Assembly (NCBI GenBank): GCA_018882795.1
Contig: VERJ01000007.1
Coordinates: forward strand, 1 to 58,962
Direction of reading: 5' to 3'
DNA: 58,962 nucleotides
Origin: Burkholderiaceae bacterium
GTDB taxonomy: Bacteria > Pseudomonadota > Gammaproteobacteria > Burkholderiales > Burkholderiaceae_A
Below, piece after piece: positions 46,523 to 57,599 of this stretch. Position numbers and translations under genes: made by a program. Every line of letters starts with the position of its first letter. Within the stretch, counting starts at the first letter, position 1. A model generated the notes under the pieces. It did not search any database. It was not told where the DNA came from and saw nothing but the letters and a program-made list of their open reading frames with translations.

Positions 46523-47181
46523 TGCAACCCCTTAAAGTAGAGTGGCACTTCTTTCATCGTGGGCACAATCCGATCTGGATTGGCCGAGGCAATCGGCTGG
46601 CCCATGTTGTAACCATAGGGCACTACCCAACACATCACACCAGCGGCCCTGGCCGTGGCCACATCAATGTGAGAGTCACCAACAAACAGGCACTCACCCG
46701 CCGACACGCTGAAGGCCTGCATGCAATTGTAAATAACTGTGGGATCCGGTTTTTTCACCGAATAGGTATCACCGCTGATCACCAAGTCAAAATGATCGGC
46801 CATGGCATGCTGCTGCAGAATACGCTGCGTAAACCGGGTTTCCTTGTTGGTAACAATCGCACGTTTCACGCCGAGCCGTTTTAACGCTTCAAGCGCCTCG
46901 GGCACATCGGGATACGGGCGACTGCTGGTGCCAGCACAATCAAAGTAATGGCCAATAAATTTTTCCATCACTTCCGGCCACAGTGCCGGATCGGGCCTGC
47001 CGGTCACCGATGTCCAGGCCTGAGTCATCATCCAGCCCGTGCCGTGACCGATCCAGTCGCGAACCTGCGCGACGCCCACCTCGGGAAGTCCGTAATCCCG
47101 TAGTGTGCGGTTGGCGGATTCGGCGATCTCTGCAGCTGTATCAAACAGCGTGCCGTCAAGATCAAACATCACCAAGGCCAC
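46519..47181 (-). CDS. cbbZ: Phosphoglycolate phosphatase CbbZ
   Basis: About 220 aa if it starts at GTG 47181, which has GAGGGGG at 5 nt; an upstream ATG at 47211 adds 10 residues. HAD motifs are [13 protein letters not shown] at the start, IVTNKETRF near 118, the Lys in VKKPDPTV and [12 protein letters not shown] near 174. It removes 2-phosphoglycolate made by the oxygenase reaction of RuBisCO. Confidence 0.9.
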   Translation of the reverse strand: MALVMFDLDGTLFDTAAEIAESANRTLRDYGLPEVGVAQVRDWIGHGTGWMMTQAWTSVTGRPDPALWPEVMEKFIGHYFDCAGTSSRPYPDVPEALEALKRLGVKRAIVTNKETRFTQRILQQHAMADHFDLVISGDTYSVKKPDPTVIYNCMQAFSVSAGECLFVGDSHIDVATARAAGVMCWVVPYGYNMGQPIASANPDRIVPTMKEVPLYFKGLQ

Positions 47182-47211
47182 AAGTACCCCCTCCGCTAGC
47201 TCGCCGCCCAA

Positions 47212-48084
47212 TCAGGCGCGGCGCTTCATGTCCATCAATCGCAGAATCATGGGGGTAAAAATCAATTGCATGGCCAGGCCCATCTTGCCCCCCGGAATGA
47301 TCAGCGTATTGGGCCGGGTCATCATGGAGTTGTTGAGCATCGAGAGCAGATAGGGAAAATCAATACCTTTGGGGTTGGCAAAGCGAATCACCACCATGCT
47401 CTCATCAGGGCTGGGGATATCTTTCGCAATAAAAGGGTTGGAAGTGTCTACCGTGGGCACACGCTGAAAATTCACGTGGGTGCGCGAGAACTGCGGACAG
47501 ATGTGATTGATGTAATCCGGCATGCGTCGCAGGATGGTATCGACCACTGCCTCTTGTGAGTAGCCGCGCATGTTCTGATCCCGATGCAGTTTCTGGATCC
47601 ACTCCAGATTGATGATGGGCACCACGCCCACCAGCAGGTCCACGTGCTGGGCAACATTGGCCTCCGGCCCGACATAGCCACCATGCAGACCCTCGTAGAA
47701 AAGCATATCCGCGTCCGGCGCCATCTCCTGCCAAGGCGTGAAAGTGCCCGGATCCTGCTTGAACGCGGCACTCTCGGTGGCGTCGTGTATGTATTTACGC
47801 ACCCGGCCTTTGCCTGTGCCGCCAAAGTTCTTAAAGATTTCCTCAAGTTCAGCCAGCAAATTGGCCTCGGGACCAAAGTGGCTGAAATTGGTGTTTCCGG
47901 CCTCCATCTGCTTTTTCATCTCTGCCCGCATGGCCATGCGATCATAGCGGTGCATGGAGTCCCCCTCGAGGATCTGTGCCCTGATGCCATCGCGGCGAAA
48001 GATGTGCTGAAAGCTGCTCATCACCGTGGTGGTGCCTGCGCCGGAGGATCCTGTGATGGCCACGATGGGGTGCTTAACCGACAT
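47212..48084 (-). CDS. cbbP: Phosphoribulokinase
   Basis: About 290 aa from ATG 48084 (AGGAAGG at 7 nt). Class I (octameric) prokaryotic PRK: P-loop ITGSSGAGTTTVM near residue 10, then GDSMHRYDR near 40, DMLFYEGLHGGYV near 127. It makes ribulose-1,5-bisphosphate for RuBisCO. Confidence 0.95.
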   Translation of the reverse strand: MSVKHPIVAITGSSGAGTTTVMSSFQHIFRRDGIRAQILEGDSMHRYDRMAMRAEMKKQMEAGNTNFSHFGPEANLLAELEEIFKNFGGTGKGRVRKYIHDATESAAFKQDPGTFTPWQEMAPDADMLFYEGLHGGYVGPEANVAQHVDLLVGVVPIINLEWIQKLHRDQNMRGYSQEAVVDTILRRMPDYINHICPQFSRTHVNFQRVPTVDTSNPFIAKDIPSPDESMVVIRFANPKGIDFPYLLSMLNNSMMTRPNTLIIPGGKMGLAMQLIFTPMILRLMDMKRRA

Positions 48085-48143
48085 GATCAAACCTTCCTGA
48101 ATAAGTGATGAATATCATTGGGAGACAAAGCAAGGCAGCGCCT

Positions 48144-49205
48144 TTATTGATAAAGCGAGCGTTCCTTGAAAAGCGGCGAGGTGTATTGCTTGTCTTCCCC
48201 CGTGTCGTATTCACGGTGATAACGCTCAACACGCTCTACCTCATTGCGTGAACCCAGAATCACACCAATACGCTGATGAATCTGATCGGGCTGCACATCC
48301 AGAATGCGGCTGCGCCCCGTGCTGGCAAGGCCACCGGCCTGCTCCACCACCATGCCCATGGGATTGGCTTCATACATCAGCCTCAGACGACCAGGTTTGC
48401 TGGGATCCTTCATATCGCGGGGGTACATGAAAATTCCGCCACGCATCAGAATGCGATGGACTTCAGCCACCATGGAGGCGATCCAGCGCATATTGAAATC
48501 TCGCCCACGCACATCCGTCTTGCCGGCCTTACATTCCGCGACATAACGCTGCACCGGAGGCTCCCAGAAGCGTTCGTTGCTGGTATTGATCGCAAACTCG
48601 CTCGTATCAGCCGGTATCTGGATATTCGGATGGGTCAGGATAAAGTTGCCCACTTCCCGATCCAGGGTGAAGCCATGGGTGCCCTTACCCACCGTGATCA
48701 CCATCATGGTGGCGGGCCCATACACGGCGTAGCCTGCGGCAAGCTGCTCCCGGCCGGGGTTCAGATAATCCTGCGGCTGGGGCGGTCGGCCCTCGGGCGC
48801 AGCGATCACGGAGAAGATTGATCCCACCGAAACATTGACATCAATATTCGATGATCCATCGAGGGGATCGAAAATCACCAGAAATCTACCCTCGGTCTTG
48901 CCCTGAACGGTGACGGGATCATCCATTTCCTCGGAGGCTAACCCTGCAGCGAGCCCACCCAGCTGAAAAGTATTCACAAAGGCGGTGTTGGAGAGCACAT
49001 CAAGTTTTTTCTGCACCTCGCCCTGTACGTTTTCGGTCTCTAGGCTGCCCAAGACACCCGCCAAGGCACCCTTCGCCGTCATCGCGGAGATCGCCTTCAC
49101 GGCTGAGGCGACATCGACCAGCAATGCAGCGAGGTGACGTGACTGGGCACTGCCATCCAATTCCTGAATCAGAAATTTGGATAAAGTGGTGCGGCCAAGA
49201 TGCAT
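48144..49205 (-). CDS. cbbF: Class I fructose-1,6-bisphosphatase
   Basis: 353 aa. Metal-binding [20 protein letters not shown] is near residue 108, with the conserved [11 protein letters not shown] after it and FMYPRD near 260. It supplies fructose 6-phosphate in the Calvin cycle. Its start codon shares one base with the cbbX stop (TAATG), so translation is coupled. Confidence 0.95.
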   Translation of the reverse strand: MHLGRTTLSKFLIQELDGSAQSRHLAALLVDVASAVKAISAMTAKGALAGVLGSLETENVQGEVQKKLDVLSNTAFVNTFQLGGLAAGLASEEMDDPVTVQGKTEGRFLVIFDPLDGSSNIDVNVSVGSIFSVIAAPEGRPPQPQDYLNPGREQLAAGYAVYGPATMMVITVGKGTHGFTLDREVGNFILTHPNIQIPADTSEFAINTSNERFWEPPVQRYVAECKAGKTDVRGRDFNMRWIASMVAEVHRILMRGGIFMYPRDMKDPSKPGRLRLMYEANPMGMVVEQAGGLASTGRSRILDVQPDQIHQRIGVILGSRNEVERVERYHREYDTGEDKQYTSPLFKERSLYQ

Positions 49206-50131
49206 TACAAACCTCCTTTGAAAACTCGGGATGCCAGAAGATCCTGCGCTGAAATCAACGAGAGCTCTTCCTTACTCGCCAGATGGCCCGGCCGGGATGC
49301 CATTTCAAAAACCCGATTGGCCTGGCGCAGTCGGGCCCGATCCAAGGCATTGCGGATCGAGCGGGCGTTGGCGAAATGCGGCTGGTTCTTGCGCAACGCG
49401 ATGTACTCCGCCATGGCCTGCCGTGCCGGCGGATCAAATGAATAGTGCATGTGCCCCAACATTTTATCGGCAATCAGCAACAGTTCTTCGTCGGTGTAGT
49501 CGGGAAAATCAATGTGATGGGCAATCCGCGAGGACATGCCGGGGTTGGATTTGAAAAAGGTGTTCATCCGATCCTTATAGCCGGCCAGGATCACCACCAA
49601 ATCATCACGATTGTTCTCCATCACCTGCAGCAGAATCTCAATGGCCTCCTGGCCATAATCACGTTCGTTCTCGGGCCGGTACAGATAATAGGCCTCATCG
49701 ATGAACAGCACTCCGCCCATGGCCTTTTTTAGAATTTCCTTGGTCTTGGGCGCCGTGTGGCCGATGTACTGACCGACGAGATCATCGCGCGTGACACTCA
49801 CCACATGGCCTTTGCGCACATAGCCCAGACGCAACAAGATATCGGCCATCCGCATGGCCACGGTCGTCTTGCCGGTGCCGGGGTTGCCGGTAAAGCACAT
49901 ATGCAGGCTTGGCGTTTCCGCCTCAATGCCCATCGCAGCACGGGCCTTGCTCACCACCAGAAAAGAGGCGATCTCGCGGATACGGCGTTTGACAGGGGCC
50001 AGGCCGATCAGCTCACGGTCGAGCTGATCTAACACCTCGAACACGTTGGCCTCTTGTAGGATTGCGTTTAGATCCACAGCGCTAGGAGGCGCTGTAGACT
50101 CTTGAGGCACGGTTGTCTGCTGATCGGTCAT
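49205..50131 (-). CDS. cbbX: CbbX, red-type RuBisCO activase
   Basis: 308 aa AAA+ protein. Walker A is [15 protein letters not shown] near residue 87, Walker [22 protein letters not shown] near 145, and sensor/Arg-finger residues lie in [17 protein letters not shown]. CbbX pulls the RbcL C-terminus of red-type RuBisCO to release bound inhibitors, and its presence agrees with the form IC large subunit here. Confidence 0.95.
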   Translation of the reverse strand: MTDQQTTVPQESTAPPSAVDLNAILQEANVFEVLDQLDRELIGLAPVKRRIREIASFLVVSKARAAMGIEAETPSLHMCFTGNPGTGKTTVAMRMADILLRLGYVRKGHVVSVTRDDLVGQYIGHTAPKTKEILKKAMGGVLFIDEAYYLYRPENERDYGQEAIEILLQVMENNRDDLVVILAGYKDRMNTFFKSNPGMSSRIAHHIDFPDYTDEELLLIADKMLGHMHYSFDPPARQAMAEYIALRKNQPHFANARSIRNALDRARLRQANRVFEMASRPGHLASKEELSLISAQDLLASRVFKGGL

Positions 50132-50144
50132 GGCTTAGGACCCC

Positions 50145-50567
50145 TTAGCCGCTGTAACGTTCACCTGCGGGCTTATCAGTTGCATAAGAATGCGTTGTGT
50201 AACGTATCGTACGGTTTTGTGCCTCTTGGCGCACCAGGCCAAAGCCGGGCTCGTGGGCAGGACGCTGAACAATAAAGCTCATGCACATGGACTCAACACC
50301 GCGGGTATTATCAAAGGCGTTGACCTTGATATACACATTCGGATTGGCCTTGCGACAGGCATTGACCTCGTAGAGAACGGCTGCGCCATCTTTAATGGTG
50401 AACATGGGAATGCCCCACATATTCCAATAAGTGTTGCGAGGATGGGGATCATCGGTCCACTCCACCGACAGCGCCCAGCCTTTGGAGAGCGCATAGTCCA
50501 CCTGCAGGCGGATCTCTTCATCAGTCAGATCCGGAAGAAAGGAAAATTGCCCTTGTGTGATTCTCAT
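50145..50567 (-). CDS. cbbS: RuBisCO small subunit, red type
   Basis: 140 aa. [19 protein letters not shown] is the usual red-type N-terminus, followed by [22 protein letters not shown]. The extended C-terminus ([12 protein letters not shown] onward) is typical of form IC/ID small subunits, which form a central beta barrel. It follows cbbL by 49 bp. Confidence 0.95.
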   Translation of the reverse strand: MRITQGQFSFLPDLTDEEIRLQVDYALSKGWALSVEWTDDPHPRNTYWNMWGIPMFTIKDGAAVLYEVNACRKANPNVYIKVNAFDNTRGVESMCMSFIVQRPAHEPGFGLVRQEAQNRTIRYTTHSYATDKPAGERYSG

Positions 50568-50616
50568 TGTTTAACTCCGTATTCAGTTGTGGTGTTGCGC
50601 AAAGTGTCTAATTGCC

Positions 50617-52235
<1,619 letters not shown>

Positions 52236-53171
52236 ATGAAAAATCTCACCCTGCGCCAGGTCCGAATATTTGCGTCCGCCGCGCGCCAGAGCAGCTTTGC
52301 CCGGGCCGCAGAGGAGTTGCACCTGACAGCCCCCGCCGTCTCCATGCAGATCAAGGAGCTGGAGGCCGAAGTGGGGTCGCCTCTTTTTGAGCGTGTCGGA
52401 CGAAGGGTGGAGCTGACCTCCGCCGGGGAATACTTTCTGGTGTTCGCACGACGAATGCTCAGCACACTGACCGAGGCGGAATCGGTCATGGGCCGGCTCC
52501 GAGGGACCCAACGGGGCGTGCTCAAAATTGGCCTGGTGAGCACCGCCAAGTACTCCATTCCCAGAATGTTGGGCCTTTTTCGCGAGGAGCACCCCGGAAT
52601 TCAGATTCAGATTGAGGTCTGCAACCGCGAGGAACTGGTGGAGCTGCTGCGCGATGGGGCAATTGATCTGGCCGTGATGGGCCGCCCGCCAAAACATCTC
52701 GACACGCGGGCCGAGGTCTTCGCCCAACACCCGCATGCCTTTATCGCCGCAGCCAAGCATAGACTGGCCAAAAGCAGCGCCATCCCTGCCTCAATACTTA
52801 ACAGCGAGGAATTGATCTCGCGCGAACAAGGCTCAGGGACCCGCGTGATCATGGAGAGTTTTCTTGCCCAGCATCGGATCAGCCCGCCCATCACCATGGA
52901 GATGTCCAGCAACGAGACCATCAAGCAGGCAGTGATCGCCGGCCTGGGCATCTCCTTTGTGTCACTACATACTGTGGGCCTTGAGCTTGAGCACGGCCAA
53001 CTCGTGGTGTTGGATGTGGAAGACACCCCCGTGCTGAGGGCCTGGCATGTGGTGGCCCTGGCCCAGCGGCATTTGTCTGCGGCGGCCGAGGCCTTTCGTT
53101 ACTTTATGCTGGAGCGGGGTGCACAATTGCTGGCTGCACAATTTCCCAATCTTCACCCCACAAGCACATGA
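52236..53171 (+). CDS. cbbR: CbbR, LysR-type regulator of the cbb operon
   Basis: 311 aa. The N-terminal helix-turn-helix (MKNLTLRQVRIFASAARQ, FARAAEELHLTAPAVS) is the LysR signature, and the rest is the co-inducer binding domain. It is divergent from cbbL, as CbbR genes usually are. The DUF442-type gene overlaps its 3' end by 4 bp. Confidence 0.93.
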   Translation: MKNLTLRQVRIFASAARQSSFARAAEELHLTAPAVSMQIKELEAEVGSPLFERVGRRVELTSAGEYFLVFARRMLSTLTEAESVMGRLRGTQRGVLKIGLVSTAKYSIPRMLGLFREEHPGIQIQIEVCNREELVELLRDGAIDLAVMGRPPKHLDTRAEVFAQHPHAFIAAAKHRLAKSSAIPASILNSEELISREQGSGTRVIMESFLAQHRISPPITMEMSSNETIKQAVIAGLGISFVSLHTVGLELEHGQLVVLDVEDTPVLRAWHVVALAQRHLSAAAEAFRYFMLERGAQLLAAQFPNLHPTST

Positions 53172-53527
53172 ACCATCCCGTTCGCTGGCTAACCGAAAAA
53201 CTCGCGATCGCAGGCCAGATCGCACCCGAACATCTCAACACCATCGCCGAGATGGGTTTTAAAACAGTCATATGTAATCGTCCCGATAATGAATATGGCC
53301 CCGGACAGCCCAGCGCGGACACAATCCGAGAACGGGCGGAGCAACTTGGACTCGCTTTTGCCCACCTACCCGTATCGGGCGATGGCGGTACTGCACGCGA
53401 TGCGCAGGAGATGGGCAGGCTGCTGTCCGATCTTCCCGCGCCGATTCTGGCCTACTGCTATTCGGGGGGCCGCTGCATGGCCCTGATCGGCAACGCCGCC
53501 CGGATGGGGCTACCGATCCCCAGTTAA
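53168..53527 (+). CDS. DUF442/TIGR01244-type phosphatase-like sulfurtransferase
   Basis: 119 aa. The Cys-containing loop ILAYCYSGGRCMAL near residue 97 resembles the CX5R phosphatase/rhodanese-like loop of the TIGR01244 (beta-lactamase hydrolase-like) family; TVICNRPDNEYGPGQPS near 36 is also typical. It overlaps cbbR by 4 bp, and the convergent rhodanese gene by 4 bp. Family members near sulfur-oxidation genes handle sulfane sulfur, but this is inference. Confidence 0.78.
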   Translation: MNHPVRWLTEKLAIAGQIAPEHLNTIAEMGFKTVICNRPDNEYGPGQPSADTIRERAEQLGLAFAHLPVSGDGGTARDAQEMGRLLSDLPAPILAYCYSGGRCMALIGNAARMGLPIPS

Positions 53528-54501
53528 AGGACGCCGACTAAGGGCCGACCCTCACGCGACCAGAGATACAGGGAGCCGTCATAAAGGCCTGTCTGAGTGT
53601 TGCCGAGAATTTCAGAAAGAACAAACCATGCCCCGGAGGCGAGGTTTCCGCTGTTGCAATACGCGATTGCAGGGCTAGCCGCATCGATGCCCGCAAGCTT
53701 AAACAGGGACTGATACTGGGCTTTATTGAAAAAATACAGGGCACCCTGCGCAGACCGAAACAACAACTCCGGCGGCAGAGATTTGGCATTGGCGATGTGG
53801 CCGTACTTCGCAACATACGAGCGCTTTGTTACGCCATAAAAACCAGACGCTTCTCGGCCATCCACCAACAGCGGGTTGCCCGATGCAGAGGCCTGTTCGA
53901 CATCGGCGGAGCCCTTCACCAGATTGGCACGATAGCCCTTCACCGACCAATCACCCTCTGGCGATTTGACTGGCGCAGCGGTCTGAATGGCGCGGCCTGC
54001 AGCCAGCCAGCCGGCCATGCCGCCATCAAGCACAGCAACGCGGTCCTCACCATAGACCTTTAGGGTCCAATACAGACGCAGGGCTTCCATCACATCGGAA
54101 GGATCCATGCCAACCGGCACAATCACAATCGGTTTGTCATCGCGAACACCGGCGAACCGCAGACGCGATTGAAGCTCCTCTTTTTCAGGAATGAGGTATT
54201 TGGTTCTTTGACCGTCAAACATCCGCTCGCTGCGCACAAGGGCATAGTCGATCGTGAGCGCACCGGGAATATAACCGCCGGCTTCCTCTATCTGAATCTT
54301 GCCGGTCTTTTTATCCACCGATGTGATCGGCTCCCGGATGTAACTCTTGACATCCGATCGCACATCGACGATCTGGACACGTGACTGATTGGCCGCAAGC
54401 CAATCGCCCGTCACGACCGGCCCAGGCAACTGCTGGGCCAGGGCCAAGGGTGTCACCAGCAAGACGACACACCCAACAATAAACGACCTTAAGCGATTCA
54501 T
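53524..54501 (-). CDS. Secreted tandem-rhodanese sulfurtransferase
   Basis: 325 aa. A signal peptide (FIVGCVVLLVTPLALAQQ) precedes two rhodanese domains. The second has the active-site Cys in IAYCNSGNLASG near residue 279. The first has VQIVDVRSDVKSY and ALTIDYALV. It lies at the end of the arsR-yeeE sulfur cluster on the same strand, so a periplasmic thiosulfate or persulfide transferase role is likely. Confidence 0.85.
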   Translation of the reverse strand: MNRLRSFIVGCVVLLVTPLALAQQLPGPVVTGDWLAANQSRVQIVDVRSDVKSYIREPITSVDKKTGKIQIEEAGGYIPGALTIDYALVRSERMFDGQRTKYLIPEKEELQSRLRFAGVRDDKPIVIVPVGMDPSDVMEALRLYWTLKVYGEDRVAVLDGGMAGWLAAGRAIQTAAPVKSPEGDWSVKGYRANLVKGSADVEQASASGNPLLVDGREASGFYGVTKRSYVAKYGHIANAKSLPPELLFRSAQGALYFFNKAQYQSLFKLAGIDAASPAIAYCNSGNLASGAWFVLSEILGNTQTGLYDGSLYLWSREGRPLVGVL

Positions 54502-54517
54502 TTTCTAACCCTTCAAC

Positions 54518-55123
54518 TCAAACCAACACTTTTGATAAACGCTGCAAAACATCAATACGTTGCTGCACTACAACGTGATGAGACCGATCTGCGAGCGTCC
54601 GCCCAATCCCCTCCGCCTTGCTTTGGCTGGCCAGCCATCGATCCCGCGCATGATGGAGATCTTGAATCTCTTTCTGGTAGAGATGGACCATGCCGGTGAG
54701 CCAGCGTGCAATCGGCGCCAGACGGCCTTGTATTCGACATTCAAACCCAACAAGCAGCCGTGCGGCCTGTATCGCGGAAATCCAACGCTCTCCAGTGACC
54801 CACTGATTGGTGAGAAACAATCGGGTAGGCATGCCAACAGAGTTCAACGACAATCCGAGTAAATGATGAAAGTGTTGACCTCTTCGGGAACGCGAAAACA
54901 CGTGAAAGTGGCCGTGCTCGTCGGGTAAACGCTCGCTAACGGAATGGGCATGGTAGTAAAACTCGGTCCGATTTTTCGGATCAATCGCATCCATCTTCGG
55001 GTAGTGCCGCCACTCCACGAACTGTGCAGCACCCGAGAGGGCGCCAACGCACAGGCTGCTACCCGCTTGTGCATAGCGCGCCATCACCTGGGCAACAGCG
55101 TCTGCGTGGCGTGCAGTTCCCAT
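54518..55123 (-). CDS. Conserved protein of unknown function (DUF6969-like)
   Basis: 201 aa, no signal peptide. The conspicuous segment EWRHYPKMDAID...FYYHAHS...EHGHFHVF is rich in His and Asp/Glu and could bind metal. I recall a similar pattern in a DUF6969 family but cannot confirm it. It sits between the Cys-Gly-Pro repeat peptide and the rhodanese gene, so a role in sulfur or metal handling is possible. Confidence 0.65.
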   Translation of the reverse strand: MGTARHADAVAQVMARYAQAGSSLCVGALSGAAQFVEWRHYPKMDAIDPKNRTEFYYHAHSVSERLPDEHGHFHVFSRSRRGQHFHHLLGLSLNSVGMPTRLFLTNQWVTGERWISAIQAARLLVGFECRIQGRLAPIARWLTGMVHLYQKEIQDLHHARDRWLASQSKAEGIGRTLADRSHHVVVQQRIDVLQRLSKVLV

Positions 55124-55132
55124 GGCACCTGA

Positions 55133-55363
55133 TCAGTCGGACTTCTTACGCTTAGGACCGCAAGGATTACTCGGACCGCAGGGATTGGCCGAACGTTTTT
55201 TGGGACCGCAGGGATTGCTTGGACCACAAGGATTACCTTTGCGCTGGCTCTTGGGCGCGCAGGGTGCTGCGCCCTTAGACTCCTGCGCAACAGCATGAGG
55301 TGCGGCAACGCCAGCCGATAGTGCCAAAGCCAAGGCAACGACCTTACGGGAAACTTTTTTCAT
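55133..55363 (-). CDS. Small secreted Cys-Gly-Pro repeat peptide
   Basis: 76 aa. A signal peptide (VVALALALSAGVAAPHAVAQ) is followed by a short mature part with repeats of NPCGP: CAPK, NPCGPSNPCGPKK, NPCGPSNPCGPKRKK. Five cysteines, no histidines in the repeats, and a basic tail. Cys repeats of this kind suggest binding of a soft metal (copper) or of sulfane sulfur. It lies between the YeeE/YedE genes and the unknown protein. Real gene judged from the signal peptide and repeats; function unknown. Confidence 0.72.
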   Translation of the reverse strand: MKKVSRKVVALALALSAGVAAPHAVAQESKGAAPCAPKSQRKGNPCGPSNPCGPKKRSANPCGPSNPCGPKRKKSD

Positions 55364-55399
55364 GGGATCTTTCCTTTATTAGAAATTGTTAAAAGCACA

Positions 55400-56008
55400 T
55401 CACTTTGACGACACTGGCGTGGCACCTGCAACCGCCTGCTCAGCCGAAATCGGACCACCAAACTTACGCTCAAGCGCACTGCCACCAATGAAGACGGCGA
55501 CCGCAGCAACCACCATCACCACATTGACCCATAGGCTTGATACACCGAGGGCCTCGGGAATGGTGTCGCCCTTGGCATATTCACCCATGGCGGTGAGCGC
55601 CTCGAGCTGATCATAGGCGCCCGCAAACACGAGAGTTCCGATAAGTAGACCAATCAGAAACACGCTCGCATCAAGACGTCCTGACATCAACCCCACCACC
55701 GATGTACCGGGACAATAACCGCCCACCGCGAACCCTGAGCCCACTAAGGCCCCACCCATCGCCGCCGCACCAACAAGCGCCGGGGGAATGAAAAGGTTCG
55801 CCGTGATCCCAAGCCCAGCCCAACCGGCAACCATCAGCCCCACCGAAGTAAACACGATGGCCGTGAACATAACTTTAAACACAGACCAATCGGAGAGACG
55901 AAACTGCGCGGTGAGCTTGCAAGGACTACCAAAGCCAGCATTCTCCAAGACAAACCCAAAGGCAAAGCCCAGCGCCAAACCCGAAGCAATATCGATCATG
56001 TTCATCAC
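55400..56008 (-). CDS. YeeE/YedE-type sulfur transporter, second half
   Basis: 202 aa with about five membrane segments. Cys-containing motifs FGSPCKLTAQF near residue 28 and VGGYCPGTSVVG near 97 are those that carry thiosulfate sulfur in the TsuA/YeeE family. The partner gene lies just upstream and overlaps by 4 bp. The two half-size proteins together make one transporter, as in PmpA/PmpB. Confidence 0.88.
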   Translation of the reverse strand: MMNMIDIASGLALGFAFGFVLENAGFGSPCKLTAQFRLSDWSVFKVMFTAIVFTSVGLMVAGWAGLGITANLFIPPALVGAAAMGGALVGSGFAVGGYCPGTSVVGLMSGRLDASVFLIGLLIGTLVFAGAYDQLEALTAMGEYAKGDTIPEALGVSSLWVNVVMVVAAVAVFIGGSALERKFGGPISAEQAVAGATPVSSK

Positions 56009-56517
56009 TGCACCCCCCGCACCAGGCGACTCACGATCATGCCTGCTACAAAAAATGTCACCAGAAAAGTAAAGCCTGCAATGCTCAACGTTGCAGCACC
56101 TGAGAGGCCCATGCCGCTCGTGCAGCCTGCGGCAATCCGAGCACCCAGTCCGGCAAGCATTCCGCCAGCAAACGCGGTCAGCAGTCGGCGCGGCGTGCCC
56201 AGTGTTTTTTGGCCATCGACCTGCACACGAATCCGACGTGCCAGTCGAGCCGCCACCACGGCCCCTAGCGCCACACCGATCACCTGCCAGGTGATCCAGG
56301 CAGAAAAGATGCCCTCTTCAGCGATCGGCCCGAGATAGCTCTCTTCGCCCATGAGCGAAGGAATACCGGTAGCAAGCCAAGCCGTGAGACGCGTCGTGAA
56401 TCCCGTGGCCCCCAGGCCATGGCCTGTGATGAGAAACGTGAGTAGCAACACGACACCCAAGGCAAGCCCCGCCCACAAGGGATTCCAAAACGGTTTTGGC
56501 ATTGTTTGAAGCTGCAT
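56005..56517 (-). CDS. YeeE/YedE-type sulfur transporter, first half
   Basis: 170 aa with about four membrane segments. The motif ARIAAGCTSGMGLSG near residue 130 holds the conserved Cys of YeeE/YedE proteins. It lies 12 bp after the ArsR gene, so it is probably repressed by it, as pmpAB is by BigR. Confidence 0.87.
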   Translation of the reverse strand: MQLQTMPKPFWNPLWAGLALGVVLLLTFLITGHGLGATGFTTRLTAWLATGIPSLMGEESYLGPIAEEGIFSAWITWQVIGVALGAVVAARLARRIRVQVDGQKTLGTPRRLLTAFAGGMLAGLGARIAAGCTSGMGLSGAATLSIAGFTFLVTFFVAGMIVSRLVRGVQ

Positions 56518-56529
56518 AACTTCCCTTCT

Positions 56530-56853
56530 CTATTTTGATTTCTTCGTGCGACAGAACATTCCGTAAAGCGAACCCAACATGGACATCACACGCGGATCCC
56601 TGATTGCGTAATAAATGTATTTGCCCTCCCGGCGGGTGCTCACCAGGCCTTCTGACCGCAACACCCCCAGCTGCTGCGAGAGTGTGGGCTGCAAAATCCC
56701 GGTGAGTTCTTCAAGATCGCCCACGCATCGCTCGCCCTCGGTAAGCTGACAGAGAAGCAACAGCCGATCACGGTTAGCCATGGTGCGCAGGAACTCCGCC
56801 GCTTTGTCAGCCGAGGCACGCATGGCCTTGTAATCAAAAGAGACAGCATTCAT
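56530..56853 (-). CDS. ArsR-family persulfide-type regulator (SqrR/BigR-like)
   Basis: 107 aa. The winged helix is FLRTMANRDRLLLLCQLTEG followed by GILQPTLSQQLGVLRSEGLVSTRREG. Cys35 and Cys101 are exactly 66 residues apart, the spacing of the tetrasulfide-forming pair in SqrR (41/107) and BigR (42/108). A third Cys is at 43. The ATG at 56853 gives the usual length. It is the first gene of the sulfur-handling cluster. Confidence 0.9.
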   Translation of the reverse strand: MNAVSFDYKAMRASADKAAEFLRTMANRDRLLLLCQLTEGERCVGDLEELTGILQPTLSQQLGVLRSEGLVSTRREGKYIYYAIRDPRVMSMLGSLYGMFCRTKKSK

Positions 56854-56891
56854 TGGGTTGTAACGTCGTGCCCTATATTATTAATCGGAAT

Positions 56892-56911
56892 ATTATGTAT
56901 CTAAACATAAT
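56892..56911. promoter_or_regulatory. Candidate operator of the SqrR/BigR-like regulator
   Basis: Perfect 6-bp inverted repeat ATTATG-TATCTAAA-CATAAT within an AT-rich stretch upstream of the ArsR gene. BigR-type operators are AT-rich palindromes. It lies 39 bp before the start codon, suiting autorepression. Confidence 0.6.
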
Positions 56912-56960
56912 GATGTCGGCAATGCAAGCCTCCGCAAGGTTCGCCTGCTCAAGGCCTGGA

Positions 56961-57593
56961 CTACTGGATGAACGTAGAGAAAGAGGGACGACCAAAGCCC
57001 GGGCTGGCGCAGCGCCAACGGGCCTCACGGGTGGCAATAGAGGAGATCAGGGCGGTGTCCATCGCAACACGACGAACAACGACCGTGAGCTTATTTCTTT
57101 GCAGATGATAGGTCCCAATCACCGCCGTCTCAGCCGGAAAAGCACTCTGCTTGACCTGGTTCAGATCACGCGACAGGATCACCATGCCATTGGAATCAAA
57201 CTTGATGGTGCTGGAGAGCTCCACCTGACGCACCGGCACCTTACAGATGTTGAAAATACTGGCGCGAAGCAATTCACCCATGGACACCCCGAGGGCGCCA
57301 GGAACATAAGTCTGGATATCCGCCACATCAGGCACCACGACCGCAATCCCGGGCTCTGAAGCGGCGTCTCCACTCTCAGGCGGATTCGGGCAGATCTCTC
57401 GTGAGACGTCTGCAAGAAGTTTGCGCATGTCCACGCGAGCCACCGCTTCCTCCCTGGAGACACGACACTCCTCAAGCGGATGATCCCGAAGTACAGCATC
57501 ATCAAGCCGCTCCACGCCAGTCGCGCAGCCCGCAAGAAGCAGAGAGACGCCCGTGGCCCCCAAAAGCCCCAGGCGTGAGACGGACCAGGCCAT
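56961..57593 (-). CDS. FlgO-domain lipoprotein
   Basis: 210 aa. A lipobox LLAGC near residue 23 marks it as a lipoprotein. The central part (ILSRDLNQVKQ, ETAVIGTYHLQRNKLTVVVRR) resembles the FlgO-type domain of the next gene. The role is probably in the outer envelope; whether flagella are involved is not shown by the window. It starts 6 bp after the FlgO-like gene. Confidence 0.68.
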   Translation of the reverse strand: MAWSVSRLGLLGATGVSLLLAGCATGVERLDDAVLRDHPLEECRVSREEAVARVDMRKLLADVSREICPNPPESGDAASEPGIAVVVPDVADIQTYVPGALGVSMGELLRASIFNICKVPVRQVELSSTIKFDSNGMVILSRDLNQVKQSAFPAETAVIGTYHLQRNKLTVVVRRVAMDTALISSIATREARWRCASPGFGRPSFSTFIQ

Positions 57594-57599
57594 GAATGA

